This document shows, piece after piece, positions 36,501 to 46,030 of a DNA stretch of 64,000 nucleotides. Both the position numbers and the translations under genes were made by a program. The notes under the pieces were generated by a model. The model made no database searches, was not told where the DNA came from, and saw nothing but the letters and a program-made list of their open reading frames with translations. The stretch is from assembly GCA_036873755.1 (NCBI GenBank), contig JAVTVY010018751.1:1-64000 (forward strand), written 5' to 3'. Positions within the stretch are counted from its first letter, which is position 1; each line of letters begins with the position of its first letter. Source of the DNA: Hanleya hanleyi. Lineage: Eukaryota; Mollusca; Polyplacophora; Lepidopleurida; Hanleyidae.

Positions 36501-39500
36501 TCCACAACCCGGAGATTGACCTCGAACCCAAATGTGCTCCCCATCCTTCCATCGATGCATCCGTGAACAGTTGATGGGACGGCTGAAAAGGTAGGAAGGA
36601 GACATCTATCATCACGTTCTCCGGCTGCAGCCACCAGCGAAGGAGACGTTTGACATCCTCTATCACAGGGACAGATGGACAAAGGTGTCTTTTCGACCAA
36701 AAGTTGTTGAGGTGCATCATCAACGGCTGAAGATGCAACCGGCCTCGAGGAGTTACATCCTGAGTAGATGTTAACAGGCCGATAATTGCAGCGAGCACTC
36801 CTGTGCGGTGCCGAAATGAACTCCGGCACTGCCACCTGAATTTTCTTCCAGCGGTCTTTTGGAGGTTTCGCCAGTACCGATAGGGTGTTGTATGAAACTC
36901 CGAGGAAGACTCGAGACTGCAATGGCGTCAACTCTGAGAAGTCAAATGAGAAGTCACAAAAGAATGAGAGGGTGACGTCACACGACGAGGTGCATCATAC
37001 GGTCGAGCAACAAAAGCCACAGAAGGATATGATGCAAGCCTATATACTGCAGGGCGAACCGGAAGTGGGGAGTACGCAGGAGCAGTATAATAATCAGCCG
37101 ACCAGTTAATCATCGAAGGCATACCAGAAGAATGCGATGTAACAGTAACATCACGAGTAGTAGCAAGCCTATAGTAGGCATTAGTTGCCGCCAGAGACGG
37201 AGCATGCGCAGATGCAGCAGATCCGTAATACAACGATGATACCTGAGGGTATGAAGATCCCGTATGGTATGATGTTGATGGTTGCATGTAAGTGTCCGAT
37301 AAAATCGGACGTGACGTAGACTGATAGTCAATACGAGTAGATGCAGAAGTAAAGGTAGCTTGCGCTGTAACAGATGCGGCAGTACCATTACTTGACGACA
37401 ATACCGGTAAGTATGAAGATACTAGCGGGTAAGACGTATGCATGTAACTATCCACAGAGGCCGGGATAGACGCAGACCGAGAGGCGGGTCCACGATAATC
37501 CAGTCCCGATATAGCAGAACGGGGAGGCGCTGACTTTATCAGATGTACAGGCGCTCTCGATAAATTCGGCACGTTCAATAGAGAACGGCGATTGTCTGCA
37601 TAATCACAAACAGGATTAATACCAACGGACGAGTGTTGTGTATTTATGGGTGCAGCAGTCGTATACCTGTTAGATGGTAACGAATTGCGCTGATTAGTTG
37701 TTAAATCATGTGTAAATGACGAATCCTTGACAGGGTCATTAGCCAAAAACTCCGAACTTACCAATCTGTAACGAAGACCCGATGTCGGAAGTGACGTCGC
37801 AGTTGAAGGGTCCAAGGTAGCCGTCAAGGTGAAGGTCGTCTGATTTTGGACAAGACGACCGCCATCTTGGTCCCCCAACCCGGCTGTAACGATAACAGAA
37901 TTAGCGGGAGGCGGAGACACATTAACAACAACCAGAGAATTTTCATGAGCCGGATTCGAATTCGTAACGGACATAGCAACCGAGCCCTGTTTCTCCGACT
38001 CATTCCCGATAGACTGAGGCGGAGATACAACCAAATTCTCGGCCCCGGTAAAGCCGGGCGGTGGTAAAACCTCCTCAGCATATGAACCGACAAGATTTCT
38101 TGAAACACGTTGTCGGGCCACGTTTCACACTCAGAACATTTGGCATACTGGTCGCACCAAACCCCCCGGCACGGTGGACAGGCGACGATGCAGAAGACGA
38201 CGCCATTTTGGTTTTATTAGATTCTCTCCGAAAACTTCCTGATACGTGATGAAGACCAGGCCAGTAATCTCACACAGAATCACAGTAAATCCCACGTAAT
38301 ATCCGAGGTAAATATCCAAGGTAAACTCCCAAGGTAAATATCCAGGTAAACACGCAGGAATTCCGTGATAATCCAATGGTAGAAGATAACCTTTTTTCAG
38401 AGACACAAAGAACATCGACTCTCCACTACGAGTTGTAATGGGAAGAAGGAAGTGACGTGGTCGGTCACGTGGGATCTGGGTACTCGTGCATGGGCATTGG
38501 GGCAGTACAGGGATTTTTTTATTCTGTGGTAATATATTACAATAGGGCAATCGCGTAAGAGCACGATAGCAATAAAGTATGTGAAGGTAAATTTTACAGC
38601 GCAAGAAATATTAAGACTTCATGTCACAAATAGCACATGCACATCATCAAATTAAATGAAACAGGCTTAGTTTAGCAAGTGTCAAAATCATCCAATGAAA
38701 ACTGGCAGCTTCAGCAAACTTTCCATGTACAGGACCTGATGTACATGTACACATGTACAGGCGTACATATCATTATCACTGACAAACTAGTTAGTCGAAA
38801 ACCCTCATAATTTGGACAAAAATTAATATTTCATCTCAAAAATAGCACGGGCATGGAAGTGGAGTGTCAGAGATCAGGATGGTGTGCCAGGAATGTAGGG
38901 TTTGGTGAGCCAGGGATTGGGCCGATGTGCCAGAGATGGAAAGGTTGCGTCAGGGGTGGAGATGCTGTGTCAGGGATGCGACTGGTGATTTCCAAATATG
39001 TTGGAAGTAAGCACATTAAAATGCGGATATTACATGGTAAATAAAACATGCTAATTTGTCTTAAGACTGTCCTGTTCAATGTATACCAGCAGTGTGTATT
39101 TACTGGTTTAACAGACTTTAGGTTAGAATTCTCACCTAAACAGGATCGTCCAAGTCCCCCAAAACAGCTGAAAAGATAAATCCATGAGAAGTGAATTAAA
39201 AACCTTTATCTCAATGTCAGGATTTGTAAAACGAACATCACTGATATGACTGATATCTCACCTATACAAGATGCCATATATAATACTTACAAACCGTCAT
39301 ATCACACGAAGATATAGCATGATTTTCCACGGTATATATTCATCCATATGCAAGTTGAATGCAAGTTTTGGGCCAATGAAAATATATTCTGTGAAGCTAT
39401 GGTCTGGTATTATTGCTAATAGTACCGGTAACCAATTATGATATTTTATGTGTAACTTCTGGGTGTATCAACTTCACTGACAATGTTCCAGTCTCAATCT

Positions 39501-42500
39501 GATTCTGCTTTCAACCTTCAAGACATCGTGATTTTCAGTGATGATCTAAACCTGATGAATATAGACATTTTAGGGAATTAGGGAAATGAACGAAATGCTC
39601 TGACATCAGGTCTTGCATTTGATTAAAGTCTGCACTCATACTCACTGCACAACAGATTTCGTCCCATTCATCATGTTAACCTTGATCTGATCTAGCATCT
39701 TCATCAAATTCGACATGGCTGGTACTGTACCATCAGGGAAGCCATAGTGGTGAACCGTGATATCTGAGCCGGACATCTCCCGTAACAACCACGGGACACG
39801 AAACCTAGCCATCTCTCCTTTTGTGCACAAACAGAAGACATCTTTCACTCCCGTACTTTTCAAACAATCTACAAAAATAAATTACCATGAAGTTTCAACA
39901 AAAGGTCTGAAAAGACAACAGAATTTAAGATTCCTGTGGATCTGTGTAATGTGGAATTAAAGAAATCTGTGCTGAATTCTTACAATGTCAAAATATTTGT
40001 TAACTTGCAATGTTGCAGTTACCATTCACGACTGCTCAGACCGTATTCCTTCGAAGTCTTATGATCTCATGCATAAATGGTGTAGGTATTTTACAATTTT
40101 GATTCACTGGACGACGTGTGGCACAGCACATACTATAGTCCTTGTTGTATTTCCCCCTTATCAGAAGATATAATATATATCTGAATGAATTCAATATTCC
40201 CTTAATTCTACCCCCGAAAGATCTCGTCTAATTTTAGGGGTTTCTCCTGGCTTTTCATCTGCAGCTAACATGCGCTGCTCTGAGTTTTGTGATACTGTAC
40301 TTCAAAGAAATTCAACATGGATGTCAATATGGATTCCTACCAGTACGGGTCGAGTCACTCCATCCTACATTACACATGTAGTAGAAGATCGTGCTGAGTG
40401 GTCATGGGACTATAACTGGAAATGATGTGATTACTTCTGGATCAATCATAGCGGACATTTTTACTGATACACAAATTGTGTGAGCAGCTAACTGGGTCGT
40501 TTACAACTGTATAAGATGATGGTAATATCTGATATCAATTAAGGCCGGATATTAAAACCAAATCAACTGTTTTGTAATACGATACTGTACTAAATCATAG
40601 TTTGTTTTAAATACAAGGAGAACTTACCCAAGTCATTTTCCAAACTTCTCCATGTGTCTTTGAACCGGCACCCTGGCATAAAAAAAAGTGTATCCGTTTG
40701 ATTAACATTATTACGCAATTAATAAAAAAGTCTGCATTTGAGGCAACCCTAGCCAGCAAATATTTAGCAATTTAGACATCTTAGTGTGGGCCCTAATTAT
40801 ATATATATATATATTTTTTTAAATTCTTTTTAGTTGAAATTCTTAATTCAGTGGTATAATGATTCCAGAAGTCATCTGCTCCAAATTATCAACAATTTCT
40901 GAGTTATCACATCACGGTAGATGAAAATAAATCTACCTACATGACCTTACTTGGCAATGGTTATGGCGTATTCTAACCTACATGTATAACCGATTTTCGA
41001 ATGTTCCTTTGTAAACATCTTTTTCAAAATAACATGTGCCATAATAAAAACATGGGGCTCCGCCGGAGAATCGAGCCCTTTCAGGGTTGCAATTTGTTGA
41101 GGGGTGGCAGAACTACACCAACACTGCAGCCAGAGCAATTGCTGAAAATAATATATATATATTTACAAATTACAAAAATAACAACAAATATTTTATAAAA
41201 ACATTGAACAAAAATCACCAAAAAAATATAGGACAAAATTTGTGCCAAAAAAAAAAAAAAAAAAATGCATTGAAGAAGTGTAGCATGATGTAAGCTCCCA
41301 GGATATACGAATGAGTGGGGTCAGACGAGGCTTACTACAGGAGATAGAGGGTGGGGGTCATGCACAGTGCCACTGGCACCAAAGTAGTGGATTGGTTGAA
41401 TAAGTATAACATGACATAAGGTCCAGGAATATATGAGGGTGTGGAGTTGGGCAGGCTTAGTTTAGGAGATAGAGGGTGGGGCTCTGTGCCATGGGGGTGG
41501 GGACATGATCCCAAGGGTAGTGGTTGGGTTCAACAAGTGTAGCTAGCATGATGTGAGCTCCTGGAATACATGAGGGTAGAGGGTACTCGGGTTAGTTTAG
41601 GAGATAGTGGGCAAGGCTCGTTGCCCCGGGGATGAGCACATGCTCCAGGGTACAGTGGGTGGGTTGATTAAAGCCCCGTTCACATGCACACAATTTACTC
41701 ACCTGTGTAAAAATACACATGTGTATATTTACACATGTGCAAATATACTTTTGCACCTGCTATTGACCAGATGCAAATAAACTCAAAGTGCAAATATACA
41801 TACATGTGTATTTCCGTTCACATGACAAGAAATACACATGTGTATTTTTTTACATAGGGTGCAAATTTGCATACGTGAGTAAAAGTGTGCATGTGAACTC
41901 CCAGAATATACATAGGTATGGGGTCGGTTGAGGCTTAGTTTAAGAGATATAGGGTGGGGCTCGATGCCCCGGGGATGTGGACATGCTACCGAGGGTAATG
42001 AACAAGTTCAATAAATGTAACGTGATGTAAGCTCCCAGAATATATAAGGTATGGGGTCAGATGAGGCTTAGTTTAGAAGGTAGTGGGTGAGACTCAAATC
42101 GATCAGTGCCCCAAGGATGTGGACATGCTCCAGAGGGTAACGGGTGTGTTGAACAAGTCCAGGATGATATAACCTCCCAGAATGTATAAGAGTATGGGGT
42201 TGGGCAAGGGTTAGTTTAGGAGATAGAGGGTGGGGCTTGGTGTCCCGGGGGTGGGGACATCCTCTCGAGGGTAGTGGATGAGTTCTTTCCATTAAGATTG
42301 GCATGATGTAAGCTACCAGATTATATGAGGGTATGGTGTCGAGCAAGGCTTACAGTTTAAGAGACAGATATATGAAAATTCTGTGCCCCGGGGGTGGGGA
42401 CATACTCCCGAGGGTAGTAGATGGGCTGAATAAGTGTAGCATGGTGTAAAATCCCAGAATATATGAGGGTATGGGGTCGGGAGAGGCTTAGTTTCAGAGA

Positions 42501-45500
42501 TAGTGGGTGAAGCTTGGTGCCCCCGGGAGTGGAGAAATGTTCCCGACGACAGTGTAGCAAGATGTAAGCTCCCTGAATATATTAGGGTAGGGGGTTGCAT
42601 GAGGTTTAGTTCAGGAGATAAATGGTGGAGCTTCCCGGGGTGGGAATATACTCCAAATGGTAGTGGATGGGTTGAATAAGCAGGACAAGTGTAGCATGAT
42701 GTAAGCACCCAGAATATATGAGGGTTCAGGAGGGGCTTAGTTCAGGAGAAATAGGGTGAGACCACAGGCCCGCAAAACAAGAGTTTTGGTGTTGTGGGCG
42801 GTGGTATTAGGGTGAAATGTTGAAATATGGGGTCTCTATATATAACCCCATGCTTTATATAAATCCACATCAAGGTGTGAAACGAGAAATAAACGGTTTA
42901 CCGCCAAACAAAATACATCAGCATGTTCTACAAGTGTCACTTTATATATTCCCGTCGTCAAATTAGTAAATTTGTGCAATTTTTTACCTTTGTCGGGTGA
43001 TTCAAAATCCAACGTAACTGTCCATCCATCTAGGAACAGTTAGATTATGGCGGGCTTCGTTCAAAATACATCAGCATGTTCTACAAGTATCACTTTATAT
43101 ATTCCCGTCGTCATATTAGTGCAATTTTTTACCTTTGTCGGGCGATTCAAAATCCAACGTAACTGTCCATCCATCTAGGAACAGTTAGATTATGGCGGGC
43201 TTCGTTCTCAATTCTAATTGGTCAGTCGTGACACGCCTCCGGCAAGAGAGGTCACGCACTGATCAGCTGTCGCGACTGACCAATCAGAATTGAGAACGAA
43301 GCCCGCCATAATCTAACTGTTCCTAGATGGATAGACAGTTATGTTGGATTTTGAATCGCCCGGCAAAGGTAAAAAATTGCACAAATTTACTAATTTGACG
43401 ACGGGAATATATAAAGTGATACTTGTAGAATATGCTGATGTATTTTGTTTGGCGGTAAACCGTTTATTTCTCGATTCACCCAAAGTCCGTTTCACACCTT
43501 GATGTGGATTTATATAAAGCATGGGATTATATATAGAGACCCCATATTTCGACACTTCACCCTAATACCACAGCCCACACCCCCCAAAACTCTTGTTTTG
43601 TGGGCCTGTGGGTGAGACCGAGAAGCTGTTGACAGGAAAAAATGTCTTAATCCGAAACAGAGACATTTTTGCTTTACCTTTTCCGGACAGGGACATAGCA
43701 ACATGGACAAACACAGACATAATTTAGATTCTTTATATTGAGCTTTCCACAGCTAAAATGATTAAAGCTAAGGGCTCAATAAAAACTGCCTACCAATCTA
43801 CTTATTGTTGGAGCCTGTTACCTCAAACGCACTTTTACATGTATTGTACAGTATGTTATACTGTGATCAATTGTGGAGAATGTCAGTGAATGTAAATCTA
43901 GTACAACACATTATTCATATGTACCCGTTATGGGGGAAATAATCAGGTGAAAACTGTCATAACAGAGGCTGTATGCATTAACATTATTTACTGTACCTGG
44001 TAGACCAGATATACCTAGTCTTTCTTCACATCCTAAAAACTCAAGGTCCAACCTGTAAAATATAGAACGTATTCATGTACATTCAACGATATGGTGAATC
44101 AGTGAAATATTCCCTCATAAGAAATATGCTAATGTTTTGTAGGACCCAACATTTCTTTCTGGATCAGAACAACTTTTTTCGCTGGATTTACCATATTACA
44201 GGTCACGCTTCTCCATACACTCATAACTGTCTCATCATATTCACCACTAACTTCATACACCCATAACTATCTCACCATATTCACCACTAACTTCATACAC
44301 ACATCACTTTCTCGTCATATTCACCACTAACTTCATACACCCAATACTTTTATCATATTCACCACTAACTTCATACACCTTTACTTTCTCATCACATTCA
44401 CCACTAACTTCATACACCCATTACTTTCTCATCACATTCACCACTAACTTCATACACCCAATACTTTTATCATATTCACCACTAACTCCATACACCCATT
44501 ACTTTCTTATCATATTCACCACTAACTTCATACACCCATTACTTTCTCATCACATTCACCACTAACTTCATACACCCAATACTTTTATCATATTCACCAC
44601 TAACTTCATACACCTTTACTTTCTCATCACATTCACCACTAACTTCGTACACCCATTACTTTCTCATCACATTCACCACTAACTTCATACACCCAATACT
44701 TTTATCATATTCACCACTAACTCCATACACTCATTACTTTCTTATCATATTCACCACTAACTACATACTCCCATTACTTTCTCATCATATTCACCACTAA
44801 CTTCATACACCCAATACTTTTATCATATTCACCTCTAACTTCATACACCTTTACTTTCTCATCACATTCACCACTAACTTCATACACTCATTACTTTCTT
44901 GTCATATTCACCACTAACTTCATACACCCATTACTTTCTCGCCACTAACTCCATACACCCATTACTTTCTCATCATATTCACCACTAACTTCATACACCT
45001 ATTACTGTTTCATCATAATATTCACCACTAACTACATACTCCCATTACTTTCTTACCATATTCACCACTAACCCCATACACCCATTACTTTCTCATCATA
45101 TTCCCCATTAACTTCATACACCCATTACTTTCTCATCATATTCACCACTAACTTCATACACCCATTACTTTCTCATCATATTCACAACTTAGTCTACCCA
45201 CATGTACACCACACCATTTATTTCCTTCACCAGTTCCTACCTAATACACTTAACATTAACCACTGCATTGTCATTCACCTCCATACCATATTCACCACCT
45301 AACATATATGCATCTACTACAAACTATATGACACTTACAGTACCTCATTCACCTTGCAAGTGTATTCCCCAGCGTTCACAATATTCACCACTTAGTAGTC
45401 AGAGGACCAACTTACAGAAGTTTAATAAATTATAACATATAGCCAAGTTATGAACTACACAGCAATAACTATGTGAAGTTATAAGTTGTGGTGCCAATTT

Positions 45501-46030
45501 GACCACAAAAAGAGGTTTAACAGAGGGGAAAAAAGAATCTTCTAATGCAAAATGGCAAGGTTACCCTCAGAAGATAGCATTTGGCCATAAATTTCACATC
45601 AACATTCCATTGGCAAAGTACCTTATTACTTTATAAGGCTGTACAATGTCAATTTAAGGTCATCACATTATGTGACCTTACTACTGGCATAACTGATAAA
45701 AATATCATGACATTTTCAACAGTGAAGATTTTGATATAATCCCTTATACTTTATATTTGTGGAGATTATAATTTTTAACCTTTGTAAGTTGGTTCGCTGA
45801 CTGCTAACATATATCAGCCCTCATAATTAGGAAAATTCTGCTATGATAAATATTGTGTGGCTTTAAAAAAACACACTCATGAAATCCCAATTTAATATAA
45901 ATACCATGCAAGTATATAGTGAGTGCTGCCATTACCAGTGAATACTGAATGGGGAAGAGTCCACTTCTTCATCACCTTCATCCTCAGAGGAATCAAAGCC
46001 TGCCATCCCATCTGGACATTCCTCACGTTT
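30438..46030 (-). CDS. CDKN3: CDKN3/KAP dual-specificity phosphatase gene
   Basis: Seven coding exons on the - strand, in order 46030-45936, 44052-43997, 40672-40628, 39868-39646, 39167-39136, 31372-31269 and 30524-30438, all with GT-AG introns and consistent phases. The joined reading is up to 213 residues, or 205 from the Met at 46004-46006 (human CDKN3 is 212). The known protein removes the activating phosphate from CDK2. Visible landmarks are an acidic N-terminus (FDSSEDEGDEE), LPGCRFKDTW, the CTKGEMARFRVPWLL region, the P-loop HCFGGLGRS (HCX5R, His codon split by an intron), LRGPGAIQSVKQYNF and a basic-acidic C-terminus. A short upstream start exon may exist. The intron between exons 5 and 6 is 7.8 kb and full of transposons. 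Confidence 0.93.
31269..31372 (-). CDS. CDKN3: CDKN3 exon 6
   Basis: Acceptor CCTGTGTTGTAG, donor GTCAGT. The first two bases complete Val after CL; it then reads AVCLMLVMDEALGSKEAIE and VRELRGPGAIQSVK, the helix after the phosphatase P-loop and the conserved LRG-GAIQ segment. Confidence 0.92.
31440..32110 (-). repeat. Degenerate GGATGGTGTGCCAGAGAT minisatellite
   Basis: About 30 bp units rich in GGATGGTGTG and GCCAGAGATGGG recur here, read on the + strand. The same family reappears at 38850-38990 beyond two transposons, implying that the transposons split one older array. No coding. Confidence 0.6.
32242..34093 (-). mobile_element. AGGTCA-array element, copy 1
   Basis: Runs from CAAGAGCCCAAAGGGCTT (a small hairpin) to TCCGCCTTTTTGGCGGGCGT (another hairpin, doubled here). 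The right half (about 33000-33960) is a tandem series of ~130 bp units with TGACCTTGACCTTTGACC, i.e. AGGTCA half-sites on the - strand, then a GGACAGACGGACGG tract. It is the reverse-oriented relative of 54645-56625. No coding. Lies in CDKN3 intron 5. Confidence 0.8.
34096..34278 (+). repeat. DIRS inverted terminal repeat (3' side)
   Basis: Outer tip 34096-34136 is unique to this end. The inner 34137-34278 is the reverse complement of 38448-38589 with a few mismatches, and includes CCTTCACGTACTTTATTGCT and CCCACGTGACCGACCACGTC. Confidence 0.9.
34333..34432 (+). repeat. DIRS internal complementary region
   Basis: The first 55 bases complement the left tip (34096-34160 region); the next 44 complement the right tip (38573-38611 region). 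The junction near 34387-34389 would template the joining of the two ends into a circle in the accepted DIRS model. Confidence 0.88.
34721..36931 (-). pseudogene. DIRS tyrosine recombinase ORF with RT remnant
   Basis: 736-residue open frame. Residues 1-35 match the end of a DIRS RT (SRVFLGV, PPKDRWKKI). Residues about 385-736 are a tyrosine recombinase with the catalytic set R539, H670-E-V-R673, W696 and Y706. The middle (about 40-380) is open but is the alternate frame of the RNase H region, a known kind of overlap in DIRS elements. The RT palm with its Asp-Asp motif is absent: gag coding ends at 36928 where RT should precede. The recombinase itself looks complete. Confidence 0.85.
35780..36798 (-). 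pseudogene. DIRS RNase H region, frame-shifted
   Basis: Frame 36798-36040 (252 residues) contains RNase H acidic residues in FTDAS (D80), LEF (E112), ATDNTT (D137) and LADTLS (D188), followed by the NVDLFATRWN motif usual in DIRS pol. An in-frame TGA at 36040-36042 interrupts it, and the same frame continues from 36033 (AYAYPPPAILS) to about 35790, where the recombinase resumes in the other frame. Frame changes near 36800 and 35790 break pol. Confidence 0.82.
36928..38206 (-). pseudogene. DIRS gag-like ORF1
   Basis: The long frame 38121-36928 (397 residues) is rich in Ser, Pro, Thr and Tyr, typical of a poorly conserved ORF1. It opens only with GTG after an upstream TGA. A better start, ATG at 38204-38206 in AAAATGGCG context, is in a different frame, so a frame change between 38206 and 38121 is likely. 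Its end overlaps the first codon of the downstream ORF by four bases. No zinc knuckle was recognised. Confidence 0.6.
38448..38611 (-). repeat. DIRS inverted terminal repeat (5' side)
   Basis: Reverse complement of the left repeat over 38448-38589; the outer tip 38590-38611 (TTTTACAGCGCAAGAAATAT) is unique to this end and is matched by the second half of the internal complementary region. Confidence 0.9.
38850..38990 (-). repeat. Degenerate minisatellite, second part
   Basis: GGATGGTGTGCCAGGAAT, GATGTGCCAGAGATGG and similar units match the family at 31440-32110. It lies just beyond the DIRS element. Confidence 0.5.
39136..39167 (-). CDS. CDKN3: CDKN3 exon 5, catalytic P-loop
   Basis: 32-base micro-exon, acceptor TTATCTTTTCAG, donor GTGAGA. 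Reads C/CFGGLGRSCL: the first base completes His from the previous exon, giving HCFGGLGRS with the nucleophilic Cys and the phosphate-binding Arg. Ends in phase 1. Confidence 0.93.
39646..39868 (-). CDS. CDKN3: CDKN3 exon 4
   Basis: Acceptor TTTTTGTAG, donor GTGAGT. 223 bases; reads D/CLKSTGVKDVFCLCTKGEM, FRVPWLLREM, TVHHYGFPDG and ends KSVV plus the first two bases of the catalytic-loop His. It corresponds to the core of the phosphatase fold before the P-loop. Confidence 0.94.
40628..40672 (-). CDS. CDKN3: CDKN3 exon 3
   Basis: 45 bases, acceptor TTTTATGCCAG, donor GTAAGT. Reads G/CRFKDTWRSLENDL, matching the LPGCKFKD region of CDKN3 proteins. Phases join both neighbours. Confidence 0.9.
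41275..42762. repeat. ~130 bp tandem array in CDKN3 intron 2
   Basis: About ten diverged units built on AGCATGATGTAAGCTCCCAG, AATATATGAGGGTATGGGGT, GGCTTAGTTTAGGAGATAG and GTGCCCCGGGGGTGGGGACA. Two inverted-repeat elements have inserted into it (41678-41898 and 42763-43610). No coding; long open frames on the - strand are repeat translations. Confidence 0.85.
41678..41898. mobile_element. MITE with GTTCACATGCACAC ends
   Basis: Exact 14 bp inverted ends (41678-41691 and 41885-41898) enclose 193 bp made of variants of ACACATGTGTATTT and TGCAAATATAC in both orientations. Inserted in a unit of the surrounding tandem array. Target duplication unclear. Confidence 0.7.
42763..43610. mobile_element. 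Palindromic hAT-like MITE with 8 bp target duplication
   Basis: Ends CACAGGCCCGCAAAACAAG and its complement; flanked by GGTGAGAC at 42755-42762 and 43611-43618, an 8 bp duplication as made by hAT transposases. Arms run almost to the centre near 43250. The left arm carries a ~150 bp internal tandem duplication (two copies of CATCAGCATGTTCTACAAGT at about 42917 and 43068) that the right arm lacks. No transposase. Confidence 0.88.
43997..44052 (-). CDS. CDKN3: CDKN3 exon 2
   Basis: 56 bases, acceptor ATATTTTACAG, donor GTACAG. Completes Trp from exon 1 and reads LDLEFLGCEERLGISGLPG, equivalent to the SRVNCSQFLGLCALPG segment of vertebrate CDKN3. Confidence 0.9.
44205..45190 (+). repeat. ~40 bp minisatellite in CDKN3 intron 1
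   Basis: Roughly two dozen units of CATACACCCATTACTTTCTC plus ATCATATTCACCACTAACTT, with variants of 36-42 bp (CCAATACTTTTATC, CCTTTACTTTCTC). Higher-order blocks of about four units recur between 44310 and 44830. No coding. Confidence 0.92.
45936..46030 (-). CDS. CDKN3: CDKN3 exon 1 (first recognised)
   Basis: Acceptor AATTTTGCAG, donor GTAATG. Reads KREECPDGMAGFDSSEDEG through SSPFSIHW. An in-frame ATG at 46004-46006 in GGGATGG context gives an N-terminus aligned with the acidic N-terminus of CDKN3. Either this is the start and the exon's first part is 5' UTR, or a small upstream exon supplies the start; none was found with confidence. Confidence 0.85.

Larger units (their letters stand above)
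34096..38611 (-). mobile_element. DIRS-type tyrosine-recombinase retrotransposon, defective
   Basis: Inverted terminal repeats (34096-34278 and 38448-38611) share about 142 bp, and each has a unique outer tip. A 100 bp internal complementary region (34333-34432) is exactly the two outer tips joined in complement: 34333-34387 pairs with the left tip and 34389-34432 with the right tip. This arrangement is the hallmark of DIRS elements, which integrate by tyrosine recombinase through a circular intermediate. Genes on the - strand are a gag-like ORF, an RNase H part and a tyrosine recombinase; the RT palm is missing. The element abuts the AGGTCA element at 34093. Confidence 0.93.

Noticed and set aside
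36417..38108. Additional overlapping frames across the DIRS ORF1 and RNase H region
   Set aside because: No domain is recognised; they are alternate frames of the annotated DIRS coding.
41675..43710. Open frames of 60-130 residues on the - strand
   Set aside because: They follow the period of the ~130 bp tandem array and the palindromic MITE; no splice-consistent exon of CDKN3 lies in them.
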